Origin: CAWGHZ01 sp963775315
GTDB lineage: Bacteria > Pseudomonadota > Alphaproteobacteria > MPNO01 > DASWLB01
DNA length: 64,000 nt
Direction: 5' to 3'
Assembly: GCA_963775315.1 (NCBI GenBank)
Contig: CAVZIN010000009.1
Span: 62,001-126,000 of the forward strand
Numbering within the stretch: the first letter of the stretch is position 1; each line of letters opens with the position of its first letter. Positions 17,789-26,103 of the stretch are shown here, one piece after another. A model generated the notes under the pieces. That model saw only the letters and a program-made list of their open reading frames with translations. It did no database searches and had not been told where the DNA came from. A program made the position numbers and the translations under genes.

Positions 17789-18453
17789 GCCTGGTCGAAC
17801 CGGGCGCGCGCCTGGGGCTCCGCCGCCAGGACGGCACGCACTGGGCCGAGGGCGAAGTGGCGGCGCGCGAACGAAGCGAGTTCGCCCGGCGCCTCGCGTC
17901 CGGCAAGGCGGATCTGTTGGTCGAGCAACGCCCGCTCCGACGCGCCGAGCCGGGCCCGGGCGGCGTAGCCGAGCGCGAGGCGCGGCACCACCAGCGCCCC
18001 ATCGGCGGGCGCGGTCCGCACCGCCATGCGCCAGGCGGGACCGACCGCGCCGGGATCGGTGCCGCGCGCGACGAGAGCGTAGGCCAGCCCGGTCCAGATG
18101 AAGGGCCGGTCGGGCGCGGCCCCGAGCGCGAGGCGCGATACCCGGATCGCCTCGTCGAGCACGGCACGACCCGCGGGCGTGGCGACGCCGAGCGCCTGGG
18201 CCCTGTGGAGGGCGAGCGCCGCAATGTCGGCCTCGGTCGCGGCGGTTTCGCGCCACGCGTCCTGCCGGTTGGCGAGCGCGGCCGCCACCTGGCCCGCTGT
18301 GGGCCCCGGCGCGCGGGCGAGATCGGCGACGATGGCGTCGTAGGGCGCGAGGTCGGCATGGTCGACCGCGCGCGGCAGGGCGAAGGCGAACAGCGCCGCG
18401 CCGCCGAGCACCGCCACCACGGCGGCAATGCGAGCGCGGGGGGCGCGGGCCAC
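17770..18453 (-). CDS. Hypothetical anchored protein of the EPS operon
   Basis: Not recognised as a named family. A 227-aa protein with one N-terminal hydrophobic helix (about residues 9-27), probably a membrane anchor or uncleaved signal, followed by an Ala/Arg-rich, mainly alpha-helical region with TPR-like spacing (for example RPFIWTGLAYALVARGTDP). It starts 4 bp after the tyrosine-kinase gene ends, so it is translated as the last gene of the export operon. By position it may help assemble or regulate the polymerisation and export complex (inference). Confidence 0.7.
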   Translation of the reverse strand: MARAPRARIAAVVAVLGGAALFAFALPRAVDHADLAPYDAIVADLARAPGPTAGQVAAALANRQDAWRETAATEADIAALALHRAQALGVATPAGRAVLDEAIRVSRLALGAAPDRPFIWTGLAYALVARGTDPGAVGPAWRMAVRTAPADGALVVPRLALGYAARARLGASERALLDQQIRLAGREAPGELASFARRHFALGPVRAVLAAEPQARARFDQAYLSLK

Positions 18454-18457
18454 GCCC

Positions 18458-20737
18458 CTACTCCGTGTAGTACTTGCTGTGCTGGTCGGATGAATAGTAG
18501 TAGGCCGAGTCGCGATAGCCGTAGCGCGCCTGCTTGGACACGTCGACCTGGGACAGCACCAGCCCGGTCAGCGGCGCGCCGGCATCGACGAGCTGGCGCA
18601 TGCCGGCGATCGCGGTCTCGCGCCGCGTCTTCTCCCAGCGCACCACGTAGAGCGCGTGGTCGACATGGCGGGCGAGCAGCAGTGAGTCCGATACGGCGAG
18701 CAAAGGCGGCGAATCGATCATCACCAGGTCGTAGAGTTCCTGGAGATGGCCGAGCAGCGCCCGCATCTTGGCCGAGCCGATCAGATCGGCCGGGTGCGCG
18801 ACGTGGCTGCCGCCCGCGATGTAGTGGATGCCCGATCGGGGATCGATCTCGATGACGTCTTCGAGCTGGACGTCGCCGGCGATGTAGTCGCTGAGCCCGA
18901 TCTCGTTCGGCTGGCCCAGCATTGCGTGTAAGGTCGGGTGGCGCATGTCGCCGTCGACCACGATGCAGCGCTGGCCCGACCGGGTGGCGAGCGCGGCGAG
19001 CGACAGGGTGAGCGCGCTCTTGCCCTCGCCCGAAACCGCCGAGGTGATCAGGACAGTTTTCGGCGGGTTATCCGGGTCGGACAGCATCAGCCCCGTGCGG
19101 ATGGATCGCACCGCCTCGGAATAGGCCGAGCTCGGCCGGTCGAACGCCGTCTGGTGCGGCGGCCGGCGCCGGTCGCGCCGACCGAGGCGCGGAGTGGCGC
19201 CGAGCACGGGAAGCCCGGTCGCGCCCTCGAGCTGACTGACGCTGCGGAAGCCCGAGTCGAGGAATTCGAGGATCAGCGCCAGTGCGACGCCGACCACGAG
19301 CGAGACCAGGAACGCGGCCAAGATCATCAGCCGCTTCTGCGGGTAGAACGGCCAGAGCGGCGCGGTTGCGCGGGAGATGACGCGGGCGTCGGGCCGCTCC
19401 ATCTCCTTGTCGAAGACGCTGGTCTCCTTGTAGCGCGCGAGAACCGTCTGATAGAGCTGCTGGTTCGCCTTCACCTCGCTCGACAGCGTGCGCAGCGTGA
19501 CCTCGGCGTTGTTCTGGCGGGAGATCTCGCCTTCCAGACGCCGCGCCTCGCTGTTGAGGTTGCGCACCCGCGCCCGGGCGATCTGCACGTCGTTCTCGAG
19601 CCCCATGGCGAGCTTCTGGGTCTCGGAATTGATCTTGAGCCGCAAGTCGCGGAGTTCGCTCTCGGCGAGCGCGAGCGTCGGGTGGCCCTCGCGCAGCGTG
19701 GTGCGGAGCTGGGCGATCTTCTGCAGGACGGTAGCCTCCTGCTCCTGCAACCTCTGGATCAGGGGCGAATCGAGGATGACGGCGGCGGTGTCGATGCCCT
19801 GGCCGCCCTTCGCGCGCAGCGACTGGAGCTGCTCGAGCTTGGCTTCCGCCTCGGCCTGCTTGGTGCGCGCGGAGACGAGGTCGGCGTTGAGGTGGACGAG
19901 CTGCTCCTGCAGCACGTTGGCCCCGCCGGCCTCCACGATGCCCGACTTGGCACGGTACTCATCGAGCTTGCGCTCGGAATCGACGACCTTTTCCTTCAGC
20001 TCGTTCACCCGCCGGTCGAGCCAGGCGCTTGCCTGGGTCGTCGCGCTGGTCTTCGCCGCCTGCTGGTCGGCGATGTAAAGCTCGGCCGTCGTGTTGGCTG
20101 CGCGCGCCGCGAAGTCGGGATCGCTCGAGGTGTACTCGATGGTGATGACGCGCGAGCGCGAGCTGGGCAGGACGGTGAGTCCAGCGAGGTAGGCGTCGGT
20201 CATGCTCTCGTGCATGGCCTTGCGCTTCTCCTCCTCGCTCATCCCGAGCCAGGGCGACGGCTTCTTCTCCGCCACGTCCGCGCCGAACAGGCTCTTGATC
20301 GCCGCCTTGGCGAGGCCCGCGAGGCTTTCATGCGGCGTCGCAAGCTCCGCGTTGAAGAGCTGGCTGTGGTAGAGATCGAGCTTGTCGACTGCCTGGGAAG
20401 CGAGGTGGCGCGACCCGATGATCGCCGCCTGGGTATCGTTCGTGTAGTAGTCGGGCGTGAGGCCCTGCGCCACCAACTCGATGTTCACCACGTTCTGCCG
20501 GTTGCCTTCCAGCACGACCGCCGACTGGGCGAGGTAGAGGGGCGTAATCTGGCTTACCATCAGCGCCGCAATGGCGGTGCCGAGGAAGGCCATCCCGCCC
20601 ACCAGGACCATGCGGCGGCGCAGGCCGCCCAGCAGGCGGCGCGGATCGAGCCCGTCGGCCTCACCCGGCATGGTGAATGGGGCAGCGTCGGAGGGCGGCT
20701 CCCGACGATGGAGCGGCAGACGCGTGATCGATGACAT
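18458..20737 (-). CDS. Wzc/GumC-type polysaccharide co-polymerase with tyrosine kinase domain
   Basis: Inner-membrane co-polymerase plus bacterial tyrosine autokinase, 759 aa, setting chain length and linking synthesis to export. Seen: N-terminal Wzz domain after TM1 (about residues 43-63), long periplasmic coiled-coil region (about 215-430), TM2 near 470-490, and the kinase domain with Walker A GEGKSALTLS at 570, Walker A' VVDGDMRHP and Walker B YDLVMIDSPP. The C-terminus carries a Tyr cluster (Y739, 741, 746-748, 756, 757), the usual autophosphorylation tail. It follows the Wza-like gene after 125 bp that contain a hairpin and a TTGACA box. Confidence 0.92.
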   Translation of the reverse strand: MSSITRLPLHRREPPSDAAPFTMPGEADGLDPRRLLGGLRRRMVLVGGMAFLGTAIAALMVSQITPLYLAQSAVVLEGNRQNVVNIELVAQGLTPDYYTNDTQAAIIGSRHLASQAVDKLDLYHSQLFNAELATPHESLAGLAKAAIKSLFGADVAEKKPSPWLGMSEEEKRKAMHESMTDAYLAGLTVLPSSRSRVITIEYTSSDPDFAARAANTTAELYIADQQAAKTSATTQASAWLDRRVNELKEKVVDSERKLDEYRAKSGIVEAGGANVLQEQLVHLNADLVSARTKQAEAEAKLEQLQSLRAKGGQGIDTAAVILDSPLIQRLQEQEATVLQKIAQLRTTLREGHPTLALAESELRDLRLKINSETQKLAMGLENDVQIARARVRNLNSEARRLEGEISRQNNAEVTLRTLSSEVKANQQLYQTVLARYKETSVFDKEMERPDARVISRATAPLWPFYPQKRLMILAAFLVSLVVGVALALILEFLDSGFRSVSQLEGATGLPVLGATPRLGRRDRRRPPHQTAFDRPSSAYSEAVRSIRTGLMLSDPDNPPKTVLITSAVSGEGKSALTLSLAALATRSGQRCIVVDGDMRHPTLHAMLGQPNEIGLSDYIAGDVQLEDVIEIDPRSGIHYIAGGSHVAHPADLIGSAKMRALLGHLQELYDLVMIDSPPLLAVSDSLLLARHVDHALYVVRWEKTRRETAIAGMRQLVDAGAPLTGLVLSQVDVSKQARYGYRDSAYYYSSDQHSKYYTE

Positions 20738-20807
20738 GTTGATTGGGGACTCCTGAACCCGACCGCGCCGCCTCCCCCGGCCACTACGCAGCGGTGTGTT
20801 GAATCTG

Positions 20808-20813
20808 TGTCAA
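20808..20813 (-). promoter_or_regulatory. TTGACA box upstream of the Wzc-like gene
   Basis: Minus-strand TTGACA (20813 to 20808) just after the hairpin, in a locally A/T-rich stretch. The -10 expected 17 bases on is poor (TGCGTA), so an internal promoter for the kinase gene is only a suggestion. Confidence 0.25.
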
Positions 20814-20836
20814 ACCTACAAATTTCAAGGGGCGTG

Positions 20837-20854
20837 GGCCAGGAATAGCTGGCC
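20837..20854 (-). other. Hairpin in the wza-wzc spacer
   Basis: On the minus strand GGCCAG-CTATTC-CTGGCC, perfect 6-bp stem and 6-base loop, starting 9 bp past the Wza-like stop. No T-tract follows, so it may be an mRNA processing or attenuation element setting the ratio of export channel to kinase rather than a full terminator. Confidence 0.4.
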
Positions 20855-20862
20855 AAGACCCG

Positions 20863-21504
20863 CTAAAACAGCCTTCTCATCACCTCGACGCTATCGCCCG
20901 GCAGCACCGGCTGGTCGAGCGTTTCCGAGAGCTCGTGAACCCCTTCGTTCGTCTCGCGGACGATCGTCACCGGCGCGAACCGCGCCCGGCGCGTATAGCC
21001 TCCAGCGATCGCCACCGCCCGCCGCACCGTCAGCCCTGCGACATAGGGATAGCTGCCGGCGCGATTCACCTCACCATAGATGTAGAAAGGGCGATAATTC
21101 TGCACCTCCACCGTTACCCGAGGGTTGACGATGTAGTGGGCATTGAGCTCCGTCCGGATTTTTTCTTGAAGCTCGGGCGCGGTGAGCCCCTTGGCATGCA
21201 CCTGGCCCAGCAGCGGGTAGGCGATGTTCCCCGAGCCGTCGACGTCGAACTGGCCGGATTCCTGCGGCTGGCCGAACACGGTGACCTTGAGCTTGTCTCC
21301 CGGACCCAGCCTGTAGGCCGAAATATCCTGCGGGACCGAGCGGGTCGCGACCGGGCCCGCATCGTTCGCAGCCCCCGAGGCGCCGAACATGTTGCAGCCG
21401 CCGAGCGCCAGCATCGCCGCCAGCACCGCCACGACCACCCCAACGCGCCACGGGGCGGGTCGGGCGTTGTGCGCGCACCGTCTCCTCGCTCCGTCCGTTA
21501 ACAT
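20863..21504 (-). CDS. Wza/GumB-type polysaccharide export lipoprotein
   Basis: Outer-membrane polysaccharide export (OPX) protein forming the exit channel. Seen: N-terminal signal with a lipobox LALGGC (lipidated Cys37), a poly-export domain beginning YRLGPGDKLKVTVFGQP, and one SLBB domain (FYIYGEVNRAGSYPYVAGLT). At 213 aa it is a short OPX form like GumB, lacking the long C-terminal helix of E. coli Wza, so a separate outer-membrane barrel may complete the pore; the barrel gene directly upstream fits that role. GAGAGG lies 5 bases before the ATG. Confidence 0.9.
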   Translation of the reverse strand: MLTDGARRRCAHNARPAPWRVGVVVAVLAAMLALGGCNMFGASGAANDAGPVATRSVPQDISAYRLGPGDKLKVTVFGQPQESGQFDVDGSGNIAYPLLGQVHAKGLTAPELQEKIRTELNAHYIVNPRVTVEVQNYRPFYIYGEVNRAGSYPYVAGLTVRRAVAIAGGYTRRARFAPVTIVRETNEGVHELSETLDQPVLPGDSVEVMRRLF

Positions 21505-21618
21505 CTACCTCTCATCGCACCCCTTTATTCCGGCGGCGCCTTGCGGGGACATAAAGGCTGCCGGTAATGAAATCGCAAGCAAAGAAAGCTGCGGCGGCGT
21601 CTTTCGTCACATAATCCG

Positions 21619-22971
21619 CTACAGATGCTCACCGAGCGCCAGCGTCATGGTCTGGTCGGTATAGCCGGACCCCGCAATGGTCGAGTCGCGCCGGGTCACA
21701 CCCACTTCGAGGCGCGCATACCATCGGCTGCCGATTGAATAATTCAACGAGACGGTGCCGTTGGTCAGCGTGTCGGTGCGCTGCGGCCCGCCCTGGTACT
21801 CCTGGTCCGAATAGCTGCCACGCATCGAGACGATCAGGTTGTCGAGATACTCGTAGTCGACGCCGATCGTGCCCTCGGTGACCAGAATGCCGGAGACGCC
21901 GGGGGTGGTCGTCTCGTCGACCCGCCGGACGACGTTTCCGATCACGGTGACGAGAGCGGTCGGATTCCACAAAAGCCGCCCGCTGATCGACGGGCCGCCG
22001 ATCGTCGCGAAGCTCGGCTCGTCGAAGCTTTGGCGCAGGTAGCCGACGCCGATCTCGAAGAAAGTCTGCGCGGTCGCGTCGTAGGTAAGGCCGGCCTCGA
22101 TGCGGACGCCGTGCGAACCCTGCAGCAGCCCCGAAGAATCTATTCTCCGCGCGTAGTCGCGCGTGTTGTAGCTCGGCTCGATGTAGGCGGTCGTGCCGGG
22201 GCTGAACTCGTAGCCCGTGCGGACCGCGACCGTCGTCTCCACCCGGTCGCCGTCCGGCGTGGTCACCGGGTCGCCGCCCGAGTTGGTGTAGTCGGCGCGG
22301 TCGAGCCGGGCGGCCAGCAGGATCGCATCGGGCTGGTAGCGCGCGTCGCCGTGCACCGTTATCGCGTCGGTGATCATCGGCGACGTGGTCGGCCCACCCG
22401 GGTTGTCGGGCGTGCCGCGCGGCACCTGGGTGCGGGAGGCGGCGGCGTTGCCGGTCGCCGTCAGACTGTCGGTCACGTCGATCCGCCCGCCGCCGTCGAA
22501 CCGGTAGTTCTCGTAATCCTCCGTGGCGTGGCTCAGGTGGCGGCCGATATCGCCGCTCAGCCCCAGATGGGCCTCGTGGTTCACCCAATCCGATGCGATC
22601 TGCAAGCTGGGACGCAGGTTGAAAATCTCGTCGGACTGCGCGCCGTTCTCGGTGCGGAAGATGTTCGAATCGTAAGTGACCGCCGCCTCGGTTGTCGGGT
22701 GGACGATAAAGCTCGCGAGCGGAGAGCTCTTGTTCTCGTGCGTCCGCTTGTCGATCAGCCCGACCTCGCAGAGCACGTCGTCCAGCTCGAGTCCGATGGG
22801 GGTGAACTCGGGGCGCGGCCGCCCCGTCACCGATTCGCCGAGGGCCTGCTGGGCCTGGGCCGCGGCCGGCATCGTCACGGCGAGGGCGGCTGCGAGCGCC
22901 ACGAGAAGCGCACCGGTGCGGCGCGGCTGGGGCGGCGGCGGCCGCCGCCTCATGCCCGCACCCGGAGCCAT
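21619..22971 (-). CDS. Outer-membrane beta-barrel protein of the EPS export operon
   Basis: A 450-aa secreted protein predicted to form an outer-membrane beta-barrel (BBP2-like). Seen: a signal peptide (about residues 18-40, ending AAAQAQQ), many alternating amphipathic strands rich in Tyr/Arg/Thr with Gly-Asp turns, and a C-terminal strand close to the terminus (YTDQTMTLALGEHL). Such barrels are common beside short Wza proteins, where they are thought to help secretion or anchoring. The ATG at 22971 lies 1 bp after the upstream stop; the frame continues open upstream, but that part is shadow of the neighbouring gene. Confidence 0.8.
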   Translation of the reverse strand: MAPGAGMRRRPPPPQPRRTGALLVALAAALAVTMPAAAQAQQALGESVTGRPRPEFTPIGLELDDVLCEVGLIDKRTHENKSSPLASFIVHPTTEAAVTYDSNIFRTENGAQSDEIFNLRPSLQIASDWVNHEAHLGLSGDIGRHLSHATEDYENYRFDGGGRIDVTDSLTATGNAAASRTQVPRGTPDNPGGPTTSPMITDAITVHGDARYQPDAILLAARLDRADYTNSGGDPVTTPDGDRVETTVAVRTGYEFSPGTTAYIEPSYNTRDYARRIDSSGLLQGSHGVRIEAGLTYDATAQTFFEIGVGYLRQSFDEPSFATIGGPSISGRLLWNPTALVTVIGNVVRRVDETTTPGVSGILVTEGTIGVDYEYLDNLIVSMRGSYSDQEYQGGPQRTDTLTNGTVSLNYSIGSRWYARLEVGVTRRDSTIAGSGYTDQTMTLALGEHL

Positions 22972-22972
22972 G

Positions 22973-24136
22973 TCAGCTTTCGCTTGCCTGGTCCGTGTTC
23001 TGGAACACCGGCGGCGGCAGGTCGAGCGGCACCACGGCGCGCTGTACCGGGCCGGCGGCGGGCGCGATGTTCTGCAGCGCGGCCAGGGCGCCGGCGGCCT
23101 GGAGCGCTGCGGCCGCGGCGGCGTCGATCTGCGCCTCCATCGCGAGGCGCTCCTCGATCGGCGTAAGGGCCTGCCGCGCCTTCTGGCCGAGGCGGAGGTC
23201 GCCCGGCCCGTGCGCGTTCTCGACCAAAAGCCCGGCCAGATAGGTGGGCACTCCACCCATCGGCGCGAGCTCGATATGGATCTTGCCGTTCACCGGCATC
23301 ACCTCGATCACCACCGCGCCGCCCTTTTCGGCGCGCGACGATGCGCCGCTGGCGCCGGCACCGGCCAGCGTCGCGTCGTCCATCCACTCGTCCGGATGCG
23401 AACCCATCACCTCGCTCGGCACGTCGTTCGCCGTCACGATGTGGCCAAACGAGGCGGCCGTGTGCGCCGCGTCGCCGACCGCCTTGGTCATCAGCACGAT
23501 GCGGAACGGGCCAGCGCCGGAGACGGGAATGTCGATCGTGTGGATGCCCGAGACGCCGTCGCGCAGCACGCCTGTGGCGGCCTCGGTGCGCCGTGCGGCA
23601 AGCTGGCCGGTAAGGCGCGGATCGCCCGCGGCGACCCGCACAAAGCCGGGTGCCGGCTGGTCGCCCTTTCCGCCGAAATCGAAAGCCGCCAGGGAGCGGC
23701 GCGGCACGAAGGCAGGGTCGACGCTGAGCTTGAGCACGTGCGTGCGGTCGAGCGCGCCGCGCGCCATCTGCGTCACCCGGTCGAGTGCCTGGAGCATCGC
23801 GGCGGCGTCGGGCGTGCCGCCGGCGGCACCGGCGGGATGCAGCAGCCCGATGAGCTGGACCGCGCGCCGCACAACCTCATGCGGGTCGACACCGGGCCCG
23901 AACCAGGCGTGCAGCGCGACCAGGCCGGGGGCCGCGCCGGTGCGTGCCCCGTCGAGCACTGGGGCCGGCGGCGGGGGCTGCGGCGGCCCCGGAGGCACGC
24001 CGAGGACGGTCGGCGGCGCCGCGGGCCCCGGGCCGACGACCTGCTGCGCCGCGGCCGGGCCAGCCAAACCAGCGGCAAGGACGAACAGCCCCGCCGCGGC
24101 GAGCGTCGCGAGGTCCCCAAAGATGCGTCGTGACAT
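22973..24136 (-). CDS. Secreted protein with possible carbohydrate-binding beta-sandwich
   Basis: Not recognised as a named family. A 387-aa exported protein: signal peptide (about residues 1-31), a Pro-rich linker (VPPGPPQPPPPAPV), an alpha-helical part, then a region that reads like a galactose-binding or malectin-like fold (FDFGGKGDQPAPGFVRV ... PFRIVLMTKAVGD ... VMPVNGKIHIELAP), the pattern seen in accessory domains of polysaccharide-active enzymes. No catalytic motif is evident. The ATG at 24136 is preferred (AAGGGA upstream, signal peptide at once); the frame stays open to 24259. It is the first gene of the leftward barrel-Wza-Wzc operon. Confidence 0.65.
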   Translation of the reverse strand: MSRRIFGDLATLAAAGLFVLAAGLAGPAAAQQVVGPGPAAPPTVLGVPPGPPQPPPPAPVLDGARTGAAPGLVALHAWFGPGVDPHEVVRRAVQLIGLLHPAGAAGGTPDAAAMLQALDRVTQMARGALDRTHVLKLSVDPAFVPRRSLAAFDFGGKGDQPAPGFVRVAAGDPRLTGQLAARRTEAATGVLRDGVSGIHTIDIPVSGAGPFRIVLMTKAVGDAAHTAASFGHIVTANDVPSEVMGSHPDEWMDDATLAGAGASGASSRAEKGGAVVIEVMPVNGKIHIELAPMGGVPTYLAGLLVENAHGPGDLRLGQKARQALTPIEERLAMEAQIDAAAAAALQAAGALAALQNIAPAAGPVQRAVVPLDLPPPVFQNTDQASES

Positions 24137-24259
24137 GCCCCGTCCCTTGGAATACCACGCGGCGTCGCTGCGGAATTCTCCACGCGCCGCCCTGCCACCG
24201 CGCCCAATATGCACCGATTTTGCAACCGATTTCCGCCCCATATGGTGACCGAATACCAT

Positions 24260-24562
24260 TTACGAGCGGTAAGCGTCGCCGGGTTCGGCCAGGATCGCGA
24301 GGCCCCGCGCCACCAGGTCCGCGGTCGCGCGATCGAGATCGGCCCCGATTCGCTCGCGCCCCGCCTCGGGGAAGGCGGCGGCGAACAGCTCGGTCAATTC
24401 CGATGCGGTCCGCGGCTCGGCGAGTAGCCGCCAGAGCGCGCTGGTCACGGCGTCCAGGTAGAAGACCTCCTGGCTCGCCGGCTCGACCAGGAAGGTCTCG
24501 TCGTCGATCACCGTCTCGCCGATCGCGGGATTGCGGAGATAGCGGGGTGCGGCCTCAGCCAT
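24260..24562 (-). CDS. PqqD-family protein
   Basis: A 100-aa PqqD-like winged-helix protein. PqqD proteins act as peptide-recognition elements that present a precursor peptide to modifying enzymes. Seen: the typical N-terminal order IGETVIDDETFLVEP ... VFYLDAVTSALWRLL, then helices ELTELFAAAFPEAG and ADLDRATADLVARGL. It overlaps the HPr-kinase-like gene by 8 bp. Together these fit the pairing named the HPr-rel-A system in protein-family databases (from memory), which is associated with EPS loci and has no known function. No precursor peptide gene was found alongside. Confidence 0.85.
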   Translation of the reverse strand: MAEAAPRYLRNPAIGETVIDDETFLVEPASQEVFYLDAVTSALWRLLAEPRTASELTELFAAAFPEAGRERIGADLDRATADLVARGLAILAEPGDAYRS

Positions 24563-25469
24563 GGCGGGCACCGGCGGGCTCGGCCGCGTCGGCGGCGACG
24601 AGGTGGCGCGCCGCCAGCCGGCTCTCCGCATAGGAAAGCCGCACGACCGGCACCAGGCGTGCCAGCCGCTCGAGTGCCTGGAGGAGGGCCGCGGCAGGCC
24701 GGCCACCGGCATAGCAGTGCGGCACCAGCGCGCGCACCGCCGCCGCAGGGGCCATGCGCTCGACCCCGACCTTCCCCACCGCCTCCGCGCCGCGCGCCAG
24801 AACGGCGATCCCGGCGAGGGGGGCCAACGCGCCGAGTGGCGCCTGCTCGCCCGGGCGCATGCGGAGGTAGGCGGCGATCTCGCCGAAAAAGGTCGTACGG
24901 TCCGCAATGAACCGGGCGTAGCCGGGGTCGCTTTCCACCGGCAGCGGCAGGCGCGCCTTGGGGGCGAGGCCGAACGAGACGGCCTCGGCCGTTCCGACCG
25001 ATTCGGCGATTCGGATGCCGATTCGGTCGTCGCCGAACAGCGCATGCCCCGAGGCGGCGAGCATCAGCGCGACCGTGGATTTGCCGGCGCCCGAATCGCC
25101 GACCAACGCGACGACGCCCGCGCCGAGCCGGGCCGCGCCCGCGTGCAGACAGACGAGCGACGGATCGCGACCGACGAGGACCATGACCAGCGCGCCGGCG
25201 AGCCCGTTGGCCGCATCGCGCGGATTGTCGAAGGACAGGGGCGCGCCGAATGCGCCCGACACCAGATATTCGCCGCCGGCGCCGCGGCTCAGCGCGATCT
25301 CGGGCGATTCGCCGGGCGCGGCCGGCGCGCGCTCCCAGCCGGACAGGAACAGATCGAGCTCGGCGAGGACGGGCGCGGCTTCCGGGCCGCCGACGACGAT
25401 TGGCCGCGACGGCGGGCCGAGTCTCCAGGCGGCGTCAGCGCTCTTCGGTGACGTTCTCGCGCGGCGCAT
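24555..25469 (-). CDS. HPr-kinase-like P-loop protein (HprK-related)
   Basis: A 304-aa protein resembling the catalytic domain of HPr kinase/phosphorylase. Seen: LVCLHAGAARLGAGVVALVG then Walker A GDSGAGKST at residues 124-132, followed by ALFGDDRIGI with the acidic pair that HprK uses near the gamma-phosphate. It lacks the HprK N-terminal domain and no HPr gene is nearby, so the phosphorylated target is unknown. The ATG at 25469 lies 35 bp inside the response-regulator gene. The PqqD overlap indicates joint translation. Possibly controls EPS synthesis together with the NTP_transf_5 protein at 9.9-11 kb (inference). Confidence 0.82.
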   Translation of the reverse strand: MRRARTSPKSADAAWRLGPPSRPIVVGGPEAAPVLAELDLFLSGWERAPAAPGESPEIALSRGAGGEYLVSGAFGAPLSFDNPRDAANGLAGALVMVLVGRDPSLVCLHAGAARLGAGVVALVGDSGAGKSTVALMLAASGHALFGDDRIGIRIAESVGTAEAVSFGLAPKARLPLPVESDPGYARFIADRTTFFGEIAAYLRMRPGEQAPLGALAPLAGIAVLARGAEAVGKVGVERMAPAAAVRALVPHCYAGGRPAAALLQALERLARLVPVVRLSYAESRLAARHLVAADAAEPAGARHG

Positions 25470-26103
25470 GCTTGGAAAGGATCCGCTGCAGGGTGCGCCG
25501 GTGCATGTTGAGGCGGCGGGCCGTTTCGGAGACGTTGCGGTCGCACTGCTCGAACACGCGCTGAATGTGCTCCCACCGCACCCGGTCGGCCGACATCGGG
25601 TTCTCGGGAGGCGGCGGCAGCGAATGCTCGCGGGCGAGCAGCGCGGCCTCGACCTGGTCGGCATCGGCCGGCTTGGCGAGATAGTCGAGCGCGCCCGCCT
25701 TCACCGCGGCGACCGCCGTCGCGATGTTGCCGTAGCCGGTCAGCATGACGATGCGCGAATCGGGCCGGGCCGCGCGCAGCGCCGTCACCACGTCGAGGCC
25801 GGAGCCGTCCTCGAGACGAAGGTCGAGCACGGCATAGGCCGGCGGCACGGCCCGGGCGGCGGCGATGCCGTCCGACACGGACTGCGCGGTTCGCACGTCA
25901 TAGCCGCGCCGCTCCATGGCACGGGCGAGGCGGGCGAGGAATGGGGCGTCGTCGTCGACGATCAGGAGCGAGCGCTCGGCGGTCCGCTCGGTCCGGGGGA
26001 CTCCTGCGTCTGGGTCATGTCGTTCGGCTTTCTTCCGGCGGGAACAGGGCGGGTTGATCCGCCTCGGCTGCCTCCAATATGGAGCGATTCCAGCGGACTG
26101 CAA
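25435..26103 (-). CDS. regA: RegA/ActR-type response regulator (start uncertain)
   Basis: DNA-binding response regulator of the RegA/PrrA/ActR redox family. Seen: RSLLIVDDDAPFLARLARAM with the acidic pocket, phospho-acceptor Asp in VLDLRLEDGSG, LTGYGNIATAV, Lys in YLAKPAD, and a Fis-type helix-turn-helix (NVSETARRLNMHRRTLQRIL) closely matching RegA. Residue 1 at 26103 would overlap the kinase gene by 89 bp. A more natural ATG at 26018 (ATGA overlap with the kinase stop) is out of frame; one extra base in the G5 run at 25995-25999 would join it, giving MTQTQESPRTERTAERSLLI. Either the long overlap is real or a base is missing. Confidence 0.85.
   Translation of the reverse strand: MQSAGIAPYWRQPRRINPPCSRRKKAERHDPDAGVPRTERTAERSLLIVDDDAPFLARLARAMERRGYDVRTAQSVSDGIAAARAVPPAYAVLDLRLEDGSGLDVVTALRAARPDSRIVMLTGYGNIATAVAAVKAGALDYLAKPADADQVEAALLAREHSLPPPPENPMSADRVRWEHIQRVFEQCDRNVSETARRLNMHRRTLQRILSKHAPRENVTEER

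Noticed and set aside
24150..24258. Direct repeat GAATACCA at 24150-24157 and 24251-24258
   Set aside because: Eight bases in two copies 101 bp apart could be chance or a weak regulator site; not enough to name an element.
24563..25045. N-terminal extension of the PqqD-like gene
   Set aside because: It overlaps the HPr-kinase-like gene in another frame and is Ser/Arg-rich without family features; the PqqD domain begins at ATG 24562.
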